Positions 43,916 through 53,770 are shown, counted from the first letter of the stretch. The stretch: DNA of 64,000 nucleotides from Catenulispora sp. MAP5-51 (GCF_041261205.1 NZ_JBGCCH010000007.1:62001-126000), one strand, 5' to 3'. Numbers and translations: made by a program. Notes: generated by a model from the sequence alone, not told the origin.

Positions 43916-44491
43916 ATGATCTCACGCTCGGAATTCCAGTTGATCCTGCTCCGCCGGATGGCCGACTACCAGCCCGATCTGGTGGAGCAGGCTCGGCAAG
44001 GCCTGGGCTTCTCCGTCACGGAGATGCGCGAGGCGAACGCTTGGTGGCAGCGCTATCTGCGCGCGCGCTCCGCGCCCCGCGGACCGGAACGCTTCAGGGC
44101 CCTCCTGGGACCGGCGGAGGCCGAACTCGACCTCCGCACCGGGGACCTCGTCAGCCGGCTCTACCACTGGACGCTGCCGCTGTGGCCGGAGCTGCGCTTC
44201 GAGATCGTGGTCGGACCCGGCGGACAGGTCTGGCAGGAGTGGCTGGTGCGGGCGCCCGAGACGGAACCGCCCGCGGCGCCGCCGGACAACGCGCTGGCGC
44301 CGTGGCAATACGTGGTCGGGGATCTGGAGCGGATGTATCCGCAGGTGCGGCATCTGCCGGAGGACGCTCCGACGCGGTGGCACAGCGAATACGGATATGA
44401 CGACGGCCGGGGCGGCGTGGAGCGGCGCAGCGCGCGGTTCGTCTATGGGCTTCTGCAGGAAGTGTCGGAGCCCTTAGGGAATCCGCACTAG
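43916..44491 (+). CDS. Hypothetical protein
   Basis: 191 residues, soluble, Trp/Arg-rich: LILLRRMADYQPDLVEQARQ, LVSRLYHWTLPLWPELRFEI, and GPGGQVWQEWLVR. No family recognised. TAAGCT 8 nt before the ATG and no RBS: possibly leaderless. Codon usage looks like its neighbours. The stop lies 2 nt from the convergent isochorismatase-like gene. Confidence 0.65.
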   Translation: MISRSEFQLILLRRMADYQPDLVEQARQGLGFSVTEMREANAWWQRYLRARSAPRGPERFRALLGPAEAELDLRTGDLVSRLYHWTLPLWPELRFEIVVGPGGQVWQEWLVRAPETEPPAAPPDNALAPWQYVVGDLERMYPQVRHLPEDAPTRWHSEYGYDDGRGGVERRSARFVYGLLQEVSEPLGNPH

Positions 44492-44493
44492 CT

Positions 44494-45090
44494 TCAGGAG
44501 CTAAGCGACTTCAGAATCTCCGCGGTGGTGGCTCGCTGGCCGATCTGCGGGAAGATCCGCTCGATGGCGTTGTCGTGCACCTCGATACCGCGGTCGGCCA
44601 TCGCGTCGACGGCGAACGTGACGCTGTAGTTGTGCGCGTACGCCTCGCGCGCCGTGGTGTCGACGCCGCGGCTGGTGACCAGGCCGGCCAGGACGATCTG
44701 CGTGACGCCCCGGCGGCGCAGCTGGGTGTCCAGGTCGGTGCCGTGGAAGGCGCCCCACTGGTGCTTGGTGACGCGGATGTCGGTGTCCTGCGCGCCGAGT
44801 CCGTCGACGATGACGGCGAAGTCGGCGGGCATGCCCTCGTCTTCGTCCTCGTCTTCTTCCGGATCGGGTTCCTCGTCGTCGCGGCCTTTCGGGGCGTCGC
44901 CGAAGTCGGGCGAGAAGGACACGTTCACCAGGACCACCGGGAGACCGCGCGAACGGAAGGCGTCGGCCAACTCCTTGCCGCGCGCCACCACCTCGGCTCC
45001 GCTGAGCGGGACGGAGGGCGGGGCGACGATGCCGTGCTGGAGGTCGATCAGGACGAGCGCGGTCTTCGGGTCCAGGATTGTCAGCGCCAT
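44494..45090 (-). CDS. Isochorismatase-like hydrolase lacking the catalytic Cys
   Basis: 198 residues of the cysteine-hydrolase (isochorismatase) fold: ALVLIDLQHGI (D16), RVTKHQWGAFHGTDLD (K109), VLAGLVTSRGVDTTAREAYA. The position normally held by the nucleophilic Cys in TN.CV.STAR is Gly142. Some family branches, including true isochorismatases, lack that Cys, so it may act by another mechanism or not be a hydrolase. An acidic insertion (EEPDPEEDEDEDEG, 73-86) is unusual. Downstream of the MFS gene with 12 bp spacing, so possibly the third gene of the MarR-MFS operon. Confidence 0.85.
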   Translation of the reverse strand: MALTILDPKTALVLIDLQHGIVAPPSVPLSGAEVVARGKELADAFRSRGLPVVLVNVSFSPDFGDAPKGRDDEEPDPEEDEDEDEGMPADFAVIVDGLGAQDTDIRVTKHQWGAFHGTDLDTQLRRRGVTQIVLAGLVTSRGVDTTAREAYAHNYSVTFAVDAMADRGIEVHDNAIERIFPQIGQRATTAEILKSLSS

Positions 45091-45102
45091 GTCGCGGAAT
45101 CC

Positions 45103-46533
45103 TTATCGGCGGAGGGACAACGAGCGGTCGGCGAGGACCACGGCGAGCAGCAGCGCGCCGCAAGCGATCATAATGACGGCGAGTTCATGAAGGCCGCCCG
45201 AAGAAGCTCCAGTGCGGAAGACGATCGCCACGGCGGCTGAGGACAGGATGGCGCCGAGGTACTGGAAGGTCCGCAGCAGTCCTGAGGCGGTTCCCATGCG
45301 GGCCGCATCCGCCTGGCGGAACAAGGCGTTCTGGTTGGCGAGACCGTTCATGCCCTGTGTGGCACCCGCCAGTAGGCCCACCGCTATGAGAACCCATATA
45401 GCGGTCTCCCGGTTAAGGGCCAACAGCGCCGCGGACGCAGCGATCATCGACAGGGTGCCGGCGAACAACTTGCTACGGATCCCGTTGCGCCGTCCGGTGA
45501 ACCAGGCCACGACGATCGCCGTCAGGGAGGTCGGCAGAACGACGAGGCCGGCTGCGGAGGCGCTGAGGCCGCGGCCCTCCTCCAGCCACTGCGTGAAGCC
45601 GTAGATGAAGCAGTACGTGAGGACATAGGTAAGCGTCTGGCGCAGGTATGTCATGAGCAGCGGGGTGTTCCCGCCGAATATGCGCATGTCTATAAAGGGC
45701 TCCCCTGTGCGGAGCTCTATACGGACGAACACTGCGGCCACCGCAGCGGCAAGCACCAGGAGATAGAGGTTGCCGACGCTCATGTCCATGAGGAAGAGCA
45801 GCAGGCTGGTCAGCATCGCGGCGAACAGTCCCATGCCCATCAGGTCGATGCGGCTTTCGTTGTGCGTGGGAACGTTCTTGGGAAGTCTCCGCGCGCCGAG
45901 CGCTATGCAAACCAATGCCAGGGGGATGTTGATGGCGAACACCAGGCGCCATCCGCCGACACCGACGAGCGCGCCACCGAGCGTCGGACCGATGACCATG
46001 GTGCTCTGCGCGGATATGGAGAGCGCGGTGAGGATCCCCGCGGGAGTCTTCATGCCGGTGCGCTGTGCTTCGCCGCGCACCGTATGCATGGCCGCCGGGA
46101 ACTGCGCGCTGGTCCCGAACCCCAGCAACACCCGCGCCACGATGAGCACCGCGAGCGACGGCGCGGACGTCCCGATCACCCCGGCCACTCCGACCAGCGC
46201 AGCCCCGACGAGGTAGAGCGGACGCGCTCCGAATCGGTCCACAAGCCGGCCGATCACCGGCTGCCCTATAGCGGTGGCGAGGTAGAGCGCCGAGACGAGC
46301 CACGCGGTCGCCGCGGGCGAGGCGCCGAAGGCCGCGCCGATCGGCACCAGCGCGATGGCGATCATCGAGGAGTTGATCGGGTTGAGCGTCGCGCCGAACA
46401 GGAGCGGGACGATCAGGCGGCGGTTGAAGGGCGGGGTCGGGGCGGCGGTGTCCTGAGTGGTGGCGGTGTCTTGAGCCCTGGCGGTGTCCTGGGTCCTGGT
46501 GGTGTCTTGAGCCCTGTCAGCGGTCGCGGTCAT
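45103..46533 (-). CDS. MFS drug exporter (14-helix DHA2-like)
   Basis: 476 residues. Motif A-type loop GRLVDRFGARPLYLVGA and an LNPINSSMIAIALVPIG first helix typical of EmrB/QacA relatives; many helices follow. The N-terminal 40 residues are a repetitive Ala-Gln-Asp-Thr tract. ATG 46533 overlaps the MarR stop by 4 nt. Likely efflux of a toxic compound sensed by that MarR protein. Confidence 0.88.
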   Translation of the reverse strand: MTATADRAQDTTRTQDTARAQDTATTQDTAAPTPPFNRRLIVPLLFGATLNPINSSMIAIALVPIGAAFGASPAATAWLVSALYLATAIGQPVIGRLVDRFGARPLYLVGAALVGVAGVIGTSAPSLAVLIVARVLLGFGTSAQFPAAMHTVRGEAQRTGMKTPAGILTALSISAQSTMVIGPTLGGALVGVGGWRLVFAINIPLALVCIALGARRLPKNVPTHNESRIDLMGMGLFAAMLTSLLLFLMDMSVGNLYLLVLAAAVAAVFVRIELRTGEPFIDMRIFGGNTPLLMTYLRQTLTYVLTYCFIYGFTQWLEEGRGLSASAAGLVVLPTSLTAIVVAWFTGRRNGIRSKLFAGTLSMIAASAALLALNRETAIWVLIAVGLLAGATQGMNGLANQNALFRQADAARMGTASGLLRTFQYLGAILSSAAVAIVFRTGASSGGLHELAVIMIACGALLLAVVLADRSLSLRR

Positions 46534-47021
46534 TCGCTCAGCCGTTCCAGCAGGCCCAAAGCGGTGATCACCGTGGTCAGCTCCTGGGCCGAGAACCGCT
46601 CGCGCAGCGCGCTTTCCAGCCACTCGTCGCGGGCCCGCCGCGATCCGCTCACGGTCTCGTCGGCCGTCGGGGTCAGTTCGATCAGCTGGCGGCGGCCGTC
46701 GTCCGGGTCCTGGCGGCGGGCGATCATGCCGCGCTCCTCCAGCACCGCCACGGTCGCGGCCATGGACTGCGGCCGGACGCGCTCGGCCTTCGCCAGGTCG
46801 CTGGTCGAGGCCGGGCCGTCGCGGTCCAGCCGGCCCAGGACCGCCAGCTGGGACGCGGTGAGCTCGTGCACGCTGTCCACCTCGCGCAGCCGGCGGCGCA
46901 GGCGGCCGACCAGCACGCGCAGCTCGCGGGCGGCGTGCGCGGCCTCGGAGTTCGCGGCCTCGGAGTGTGCCGCGTCGGGGTTCGCGCCGTCCTGCTGTCC
47001 CTGTGCCCTCTGGCTGTCCAT
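46530..47021 (-). CDS. MarR-family transcriptional regulator
   Basis: 163 residues: helical head, then the wHTH LTASQLAVLGRLDRDGPAST, SDLAKAERVRPQSMAATVAV (recognition helix) and the wing MIARRQDPDDGRRQLIELT with the DPDDGR turn. Coupled to an MFS exporter. Its upstream region holds two CAGT-N4-ACTG palindromes (47027-47052), the likely operator. Confidence 0.92.
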   Translation of the reverse strand: MDSQRAQGQQDGANPDAAHSEAANSEAAHAARELRVLVGRLRRRLREVDSVHELTASQLAVLGRLDRDGPASTSDLAKAERVRPQSMAATVAVLEERGMIARRQDPDDGRRQLIELTPTADETVSGSRRARDEWLESALRERFSAQELTTVITALGLLERLSE

Positions 47022-47026
47022 ACCTT

Positions 47027-47052
47027 CAGTCTAAACTGCACAGTCCAAACTG
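47027..47052. promoter_or_regulatory. Tandem MarR-type operator between marR-like gene and purD
   Basis: CAGTCTAAACTG (47027-47038) and CAGTCCAAACTG (47041-47052) differ at one base and each is a CAGT/ACTG palindrome; the copies are 14 bp apart. They sit 5 bp before the MarR start and also cover the expected -35 position of purD, whose -10-like TACCCT is at 47070-47075. Confidence 0.75.
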
Positions 47053-47082
47053 TCTATCTTCCCCGCCGGTACCCTAACGACC

Positions 47083-48336
47083 ATGAAGGTCCTCGTCATC
47101 GGCACCGGCGGCCGCGAGCACGCCCTCGCCCGCGCCCTCAGCACCGACCCGGCCGTCACCGCGCTGTACTGCGCGCCCGGCAATCCCGGCATCGCGGAGG
47201 TCGCCGAGCTGCGCCCGGTCGACGCCCTGGACCCGGCCGCGGTGCGGGACCTGGCCGTGGAGCTCGGTGTGGACCTGGTCGTGGTGGGGCCGGAGGCGCC
47301 GCTGGTGGCGGGGGTCGCGGATCCGGTGCGCGAGGCGGGGATCCCGGTGTTCGGGCCGTCCAAGGCGGCCGCGTTGCTGGAGGGGTCCAAGGCCTTCTCC
47401 AAGGAGGTCATGGCCGCCGCCCACATCCCGACCGCCAAGTCCTATGTCTGCGAGACCGAGGACGAGTACACCAAGGCGCTCGACGAGTTCGCGGGCTTCC
47501 CCTATGTGGTGAAGGACGACGCGCTCGCTGCCGGCAAGGGCGTGGTGGTCACCGAGGACCGGGCCGAGGCCCTGGAGCACGCGCGGGCGTGCGGGCGCGT
47601 CGTCATCGAGGAGTACCTGGACGGCCCCGAGGTCTCGCTGTTCGGCGTCACCGACGGGACCACGGTCGTCCCGATGATGCCCTCGCAGGACTTCAAGCGG
47701 ATCGGCGACGGCGACACCGGCCTCAACACCGGCGGCATGGGCTCCTACTGCCCGCTGCCGTGGGCGCCGGAGGGGCTGACCGAAGAGGTCGTCGCGACGG
47801 TGATCCAGCCGCTGGTCGACGAGATGCGCCGGCGCGGCACCCCGTTCGCCGGGCTCGTCTACGCCGGTCTCGCGCTGACCGCGAAGGGCCTGCGCGTCGT
47901 GGAGTTCAACGCGCGCTTCGGCGACCCGGAGACGCAGAGCGTGCTGGCGATGCTGGAGTCCCCGCTGTCGGAGCTGCTGTACCCGGCCGCGACCGGCACG
48001 CTGGCCGACGCCCCCGCGCCGCGCTGGCGCGACGGCGCCGCCGTCACCGTGGTGCTGGCCGCCGCGGGCTACCCCGGGACGCCGCGCAGCGGAGACGTCA
48101 TCCTCGGGATCGATACCGCCGAGCGGCTGGGCACCGTGGTGAACCAGGCCGGGACCAAGCAGAACGCGGACGGCGACGTCGTCACCGCCGGCGGCCGGGT
48201 CCTGGCCGTGACCGCGGTGGCGGACCACCTCGCCGCCGCGCGCGCCAAGGCCTACGACGGTGTGGCGGCCGTCGATTTCGCCGGTTCGCAGCACCGCACC
48301 GACATCGCAGCGGAGGCAGCAAAAGCAGCTGCTTGA
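47083..48336 (+). CDS. purD: Phosphoribosylamine-glycine ligase (GAR synthetase)
   Basis: 5-phosphoribosylamine + glycine + ATP to GAR. 417 residues: [17 protein letters not shown] at 3-19, [35 protein letters not shown]-grasp elements [16 protein letters not shown] and [19 protein letters not shown], and [11 protein letters not shown] (metal site). TACCCT lies 7 nt before the ATG with no RBS. The start region is shared with the divergent MarR operator. Confidence 0.97.
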   Translation: MKVLVIGTGGREHALARALSTDPAVTALYCAPGNPGIAEVAELRPVDALDPAAVRDLAVELGVDLVVVGPEAPLVAGVADPVREAGIPVFGPSKAAALLEGSKAFSKEVMAAAHIPTAKSYVCETEDEYTKALDEFAGFPYVVKDDALAAGKGVVVTEDRAEALEHARACGRVVIEEYLDGPEVSLFGVTDGTTVVPMMPSQDFKRIGDGDTGLNTGGMGSYCPLPWAPEGLTEEVVATVIQPLVDEMRRRGTPFAGLVYAGLALTAKGLRVVEFNARFGDPETQSVLAMLESPLSELLYPAATGTLADAPAPRWRDGAAVTVVLAAAGYPGTPRSGDVILGIDTAERLGTVVNQAGTKQNADGDVVTAGGRVLAVTAVADHLAAARAKAYDGVAAVDFAGSQHRTDIAAEAAKAAA

Positions 48337-48480
48337 TATGTCACGCTGAGGCACGGATCCCTTACCCCGCCATCCGAAAGTGTGTATTCAAGCCACGTCC
48401 CTAACCGCTGTGGGTGTTTCGCGCTAGCCTTCGCAACAGGCTCGTAAGCGGCCTGGACGCTTGGGGGATCCATCAGCACG

Positions 48481-49941
48481 GTGACGGCGACGACGGCGCG
48501 GGTGAGTGCACACAGGGCGGCCCGCGCGCTACTACGCGTCCGCGCGTGGGTGATAGCGGCATACGCCCTGAGCGCTGCCGCGGCGTGCGCGGGCCTGGTC
48601 GGCCTGACGCGGTTGCGCGGCTTCGGCGGCTGGGGCGGTTTCGGGCCCGGCGCGGTGGCGGCGGCCGGCGTGGTGTGCGTGGTGTGGGCGCTGCCCGCGA
48701 TCCGGCTGCATCGGAGCGCGATAGCCCCGCCGAAGACCGTGCCGCTGGCCGGCGGATCCGCTCCCGAGCTGGAACTGCTGGTCCGGCAGCTGGCGCTGCA
48801 ACTCCAGGTGCCGACCCCGGCCGGGATCGAGCTGTCCCCGGACTGCGATGCCTGGCTGGACCCGCGTCCCGGCGGTCCGGTGCTGGTCATCGGGGCGCCG
48901 TTCCTGTGGTGGCTGCGAGTCAGCGAACTGCGGGGGCTGCTGGCGCCGTTGGTGGCCGGCATGGCGGCGGCCGGGGACGAGCGGATCGTGCGGGCCCGGG
49001 CCTTCGCCAACCGGAGCATCGGCGCCCTGCACGGCCGGCCGGACCGGACCCTGCGCCTGTTCCCGACGATGCGGCGGCGCCTGGCCGCCTACTTCGAGGC
49101 CCGCGCCGAGGTGCTGGAACGCGTCGTGGCCTGGGAGGCGGTGGCGGCCTCGCGGATGATCGAGCCGGCCGCCCGCGCCTATGCGCACGAGCAGATCAAC
49201 ATGGCCGCGGCCGGGTGGGACCGGGTCCTGACCCGGCTGGCGCAGCCGGCGTGGGAGTCGGGGTACTGCCCGGTCGGGCTGAACGTGGCGCTGGTCGGCG
49301 CGCTGACCTCGCTGGGACGGCGGGACCGGATGGCCGGCTCGCTGGCCACCCGGCTGAGCGAGCGGCCGGCCTGCGACCTGCTGGAGGAGCCCGGCGATGT
49401 GGATGCCCGCGCGTCGCGGATGGCGGCGGAGCTGTTCCAGGGGCGCCGGATCGAGCGGACGGTGACCTGGGAGCGGTACGTCACCTCGGTCACCGAGCCG
49501 GAGCTGGTGCGGCGCGCGGAGTCGGTGCCCGATGAGCACCCGGCCGCGAAGCGGATACGGACCCTGATCGCTGAGGCTGGGGTGCCGGGGGCGCGGCGGG
49601 GCGAGACGGCGGGGGTGGTGATCTCTGCCCCGATGAGCTCTGCCCCAATAGGCTCTGCCCCCATAATCTCCGGCCCGGTCATCCCCGGCCCGCGGGTGGG
49701 GGAAGTCGACGACGCGCCGGCCAGGGACGCCGCGGAGCCGGAGAGCGACAGTCTCGCCGCGTATCTCGCGGTCCGGCTCGTCGAGGCGCGTCTGGCGACC
49801 TGGGGGCTGGACTGGCTGGACGGCCCGGTGCTGCGCGACCGGGCCGGCGACGCGGTGCCGATCCACGACATGGCCTCGGCGCTCGCGGACGTCGGTGACG
49901 TTTCCCGATTGTCCGATTGGCTGGCCAGAAACACTCCGTGA
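48481..49941 (+). CDS. Membrane protein resembling an M48 metalloprotease without its active site
   Basis: 486 residues, GTG start. Two N-terminal helices (VWVIAAYALSAA region near 22-42; GAVAAAGVVCVVWALPAI near 56-75). Residues 85-180 follow the HtpX/M48 plan: a Pro-x-Pro segment (QVPTPAGIELSPDCDAWLD), PVLVIGAPFLWWL, then ELRGLLAPLVAGMAAAGDE where M48 enzymes have EL.AVLAHELGH. The HExxH is therefore replaced by LVAGM and catalysis is unlikely. The C-terminal 150 residues include a MSSAPIGSAPIISGPVIPGP low-complexity stretch. Role unknown. Confidence 0.6.
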   Translation: MTATTARVSAHRAARALLRVRAWVIAAYALSAAAACAGLVGLTRLRGFGGWGGFGPGAVAAAGVVCVVWALPAIRLHRSAIAPPKTVPLAGGSAPELELLVRQLALQLQVPTPAGIELSPDCDAWLDPRPGGPVLVIGAPFLWWLRVSELRGLLAPLVAGMAAAGDERIVRARAFANRSIGALHGRPDRTLRLFPTMRRRLAAYFEARAEVLERVVAWEAVAASRMIEPAARAYAHEQINMAAAGWDRVLTRLAQPAWESGYCPVGLNVALVGALTSLGRRDRMAGSLATRLSERPACDLLEEPGDVDARASRMAAELFQGRRIERTVTWERYVTSVTEPELVRRAESVPDEHPAAKRIRTLIAEAGVPGARRGETAGVVISAPMSSAPIGSAPIISGPVIPGPRVGEVDDAPARDAAEPESDSLAAYLAVRLVEARLATWGLDWLDGPVLRDRAGDAVPIHDMASALADVGDVSRLSDWLARNTP

Positions 49942-49974
49942 CCTGGCAGCGGACCCTGGCGGCGGACCCGGACA

Positions 49975-50643
49975 TTGCCCGCGGGGGTACAGCCCTCGGC
50001 CGCCGAGGTCCTGACTCCGACCCCGTGGTCGGAGAACGGCCTGGGCGCCGCGCTGTCCGACCCGGCCGTGGGACCGGTTCTCGCGCCGCTGCCGCCGCCG
50101 AACGCGGACGGCAAGCTGCTGGTGCCGGCCGACGTGGGCCCGGACTGGGCCTACGACCCGGGCAGCCGGGAATCGAGCACCGGCGAGTTCGTCATGGACA
50201 ACGGCTGCACCCCGGACCACAGCATCTTCGGCCTGGCCGCCGGCCGGGCCCTGGGCTACACCGGCAGCCTGCCGGACGGCACCCGGGCCACCGGGTTCGA
50301 AGGCGAGTACCGGCTGCCGGCCGGGACCGGTGCGAAGACGATGCAGGACGCGCGGACCTACGCCCGAGGCGGCTGCGACCCTGCGTCGAAGGACGGCGGC
50401 TTCTCCCAGGACACGGTGACGGAGCTGCCCGCGGGGATCGGCGACGGCGCCTTCGTGGAGAACCAGCCGCAGCAGGGCGGCGTGCGCGTCACGGTCCGAG
50501 TCGGCGACACGATCCTGCAGACGGACCTCACGCGCGCCGACCGCCAGCGGCTGACCCTGAGCTCGGACGCGGACCGGGCCTGGCTGCAACGGATCGCCGC
50601 CGCGATGGTGGCTCGCCACACCGGAGCCGCGCCACGGGGATGA
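49975..50643 (+). CDS. Hypothetical secreted-domain-like protein, apparent 1-nt frameshift near its start
   Basis: The main frame runs from TTG 49975 (222 residues) with no RBS. A better start is the GTG at 49938, in a GTGA overlap with the upstream stop; it reads VTWQRTLAADPDIARG with GC-rich third positions. At the run of five G (49983-49987), losing one G would join it to VQPSAAEVLTPTPWSENG in the main frame. So the gene probably spans 49938-50643, with either a sequencing error or a real frameshift. The domain has two Cys (DNGCTPDH; RGGCDPAS) and no signal peptide. Function unknown. Confidence 0.55.
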   Translation: MPAGVQPSAAEVLTPTPWSENGLGAALSDPAVGPVLAPLPPPNADGKLLVPADVGPDWAYDPGSRESSTGEFVMDNGCTPDHSIFGLAAGRALGYTGSLPDGTRATGFEGEYRLPAGTGAKTMQDARTYARGGCDPASKDGGFSQDTVTELPAGIGDGAFVENQPQQGGVRVTVRVGDTILQTDLTRADRQRLTLSSDADRAWLQRIAAAMVARHTGAAPRG

Positions 50644-50755
50644 GGCTGGGAGCCAGATCACACCACCGCTGAACTGCGGCGGTTAGGACAGGCGGCGGCC
50701 TCCTGGGAGAATCGGGTGTCAAGACCTCCCACGTCTGCCCAGGAAGGCCGCCGCC

Positions 50756-52066
<1,311 letters not shown>

Positions 52067-52085
52067 CCTGAGATGAGTTGAGCCA

Positions 52086-52134
52086 CGCCGAAAGCGGCTG
52101 CCAGACCACGGTCTGGCAGCCGCTTTCGGCGTTT
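52086..52134 (+). terminator. Terminator after purB, perfect 22-bp stem
   Basis: CGCCGAAAGCGGCTGCCAGA (continuing CC) at 52086-52107 pairs without mismatch with 52110-52131 across a 2-nt space, followed by TTTCC. It is the longest perfect stem I noticed in the window. Confidence 0.93.
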
Positions 52135-52165
52135 CCGGGGGAGGTTCGGGTCATTTTGTCACGGA

Positions 52166-52181
52166 TGTTTCGCGTGAAACA
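52166..52181. promoter_or_regulatory. parS-like site (one mismatch to consensus)
   Basis: TGTTTCGCGTGAAACA differs from the bacterial parS consensus TGTTTCACGTGAAACA at one base. It lies intergenically after the purB terminator and 91 bp before the next gene, a neutral place for a ParB-binding site. Confidence 0.65.
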
Positions 52182-52241
52182 TCCGACGGTGGCACCACAA
52201 GTGGCGCGGTCTGGGCGCCAGACTGAGCCAGAATGAGTTGC

Positions 52242-52262
52242 AGTGGTGCCATAGTGGTGCCA
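52242..52262. promoter_or_regulatory. 11-bp-phased repeats before the ribbon-helix-helix gene
   Basis: AGTGGTGCCA occurs at 52242-52251 and 52253-52262, an 11-bp period (one helical turn). A related inverted copy GGTGGCACCAC lies at 52188-52198. RHH proteins bind such tandem sites, so autoregulation of the gene at 52273 is plausible. Confidence 0.65.
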
Positions 52263-52272
52263 CACTGGGGTC

Positions 52273-52806
52273 ATGGAACTCACCCCCTATGTCGACAGCC
52301 TCCGCCGAGAGCTGACGACCGCGGCCGAGGTCGGCGGCGAGGCCGCACGCGCCCTCGCCGACCGGCTGGTGGCCCCCCTCGATGCCGCCGTGCGGCTCAC
52401 CCTGCTGGAGGCGCTGTCGGTCGCGGCCGAGGAGATCTCCGCCGAGCTCGCTCCGGGCTCGGTGGACGTACGGCTGCGGGGTGGGAACGCCGGGTTCGTC
52501 GTGACGCCGCCGCCGGCCGCGCCCGCCGTCGGCGATGCCGTCGGCGAGTCCGCGCCCGGGGACGTCCGGCTGCCGGTCGCCGAGGGCGACGACGCCACCA
52601 TGGTGCGGATCAACCTGCGGCTGCCGTCGAATCTCAAGGCCTTGATCGAGGACGCCGCCGCGGCGTCGGGGTTGTCCGTGAACGCCTGGATCGTGCGGGC
52701 GACCGCCGCCGGGCTGGCCAACGAGGGCCGGCGTGCGGGGCGCGGCAAGGGGTCGCACAAGGGCGATCGCAGCTACGGCGACAGTTACAGCGGCTGGGTC
52801 CGCTGA
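52273..52806 (+). CDS. Ribbon-helix-helix (HicB/Arc-like) DNA-binding protein
   Basis: 177 residues. Helical N-terminal half (LRRELTTAAEVGGEAARALA; EALSVAAEEISAEL), an Ala/Pro-rich linker, then a C-terminal RHH: MVRINLRLPSNLKALIEDAA with a strand RINLRLP (110-116), and ASGLSVNAWIVRATAAGLA. A basic Gly/Ser tail follows. No HicA-like toxin is adjacent, so it is probably a stand-alone regulator. The next gene, a DUF4097 protein followed by an ABC exporter, is 73 bp downstream and may be its target. Confidence 0.78.
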   Translation: MELTPYVDSLRRELTTAAEVGGEAARALADRLVAPLDAAVRLTLLEALSVAAEEISAELAPGSVDVRLRGGNAGFVVTPPPAAPAVGDAVGESAPGDVRLPVAEGDDATMVRINLRLPSNLKALIEDAAAASGLSVNAWIVRATAAGLANEGRRAGRGKGSHKGDRSYGDSYSGWVR

Positions 52807-52879
52807 CCAGTCTCGGCCGGACCGGACCGGACCGGACCGGTCATCCAAGCCAACGCACAGCGACCGAAGGGATCTCTTC

Positions 52880-53770
52880 ATGTCTCAGTCGACCTACAAC
52901 ACCCCCTCCGCGATCGAGGTCGCGCTCGACCTCTACGTCGCCGACGTCCGCATCGCCGCCTCCGACCGCACCGACACTGTCGTCGAGGTGCGCCCCAGCG
53001 ACCCGAACAAGGCCGCCGACGTCAAGGCCGCCGAGAACACGCGCGTCGAGTACGACGAGGCGACCGGCACGCTGAGCGTTGTCAGCCGCAAGCCGCGCAA
53101 CCGGTTCGTCAACTTCAGCAGCAGACGGCCGGAGTCCATCGACCTGCGGATCGAGCTGCCGACCGACTCCGATGTCCGGGGCGAGGCCGAGATCGGCGAG
53201 ATCGAGTCCGCCGGGGTGCTCGGCGCCTTCCAGCTCAAGACCGGCGTCGGCGGGGTGCGGCTGGAACACGCCGGGCCGGTGGACCTGCGCTCCGGCGTCG
53301 GCGAGATCTCCATCGAGGAGATCAGCGGTGCGGCCACGGTGAGCTGCGGTTCCGGCGTCATCCACCTGCGGGCCGTGGACGGCACCGCCGAGGTGACGAA
53401 CAGCAACGGCAAGGTGGTCGTCGGCGTGGTGACCGGGCCGGCGACGGTGAAATCGTCCAACGGCGGCGTGTACGTCGATCGCGCGCTGTCCGACCTCACC
53501 GCCTCCACGTCCAACGGCGAGGTGCGGATCGGCGAGGTGGTGCGCGGCAAGGTGACCGCCACCTCCAAGAACGGCTACGTCGAGGTCGGCGTCCGCGAGG
53601 GCACCGCGGCCTGGCTGGACCTGAACGCCAATCTCGGCCGGGTCCACAACGAGCTCGACGCCGCCGAGGAGCCGCGGCCCGGCGAGCCGGTCGACAAGGT
53701 GGAGATCCACGCCAGCACCAAGCTCGGCGAGGTCACCGTCCGCCGTGCGCCGCGCCTGGACGAGGAGTGA
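52880..53770 (+). CDS. DUF4097-type beta-solenoid protein
   Basis: 296 residues, no signal peptide or membrane helix. It has short strand repeats typical of DUF4097/adhesin-like domains: LKTGVGGVRLEHAGPVDLRS, GVGEISIEEISGAATVSCGS, TNSNGKVVVGVVTGPATVKS and SNGEVRIGEVVRGKVTATSK. ATG 52880 follows GAAGGGAT. A GTGA overlap with the next gene ties it to the ABC transporter. GGACC pentamers are tandemly repeated just upstream (52817-52840). Such proteins often neighbour DrrAB-type transporters; role unknown. Confidence 0.8.
   Translation: MSQSTYNTPSAIEVALDLYVADVRIAASDRTDTVVEVRPSDPNKAADVKAAENTRVEYDEATGTLSVVSRKPRNRFVNFSSRRPESIDLRIELPTDSDVRGEAEIGEIESAGVLGAFQLKTGVGGVRLEHAGPVDLRSGVGEISIEEISGAATVSCGSGVIHLRAVDGTAEVTNSNGKVVVGVVTGPATVKSSNGGVYVDRALSDLTASTSNGEVRIGEVVRGKVTATSKNGYVEVGVREGTAAWLDLNANLGRVHNELDAAEEPRPGEPVDKVEIHASTKLGEVTVRRAPRLDEE

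Noticed and set aside
52273-52806. HicAB toxin-antitoxin system
   Set aside because: Only the ribbon-helix-helix part is present; no HicA-like small RNA-binding toxin lies on either side.
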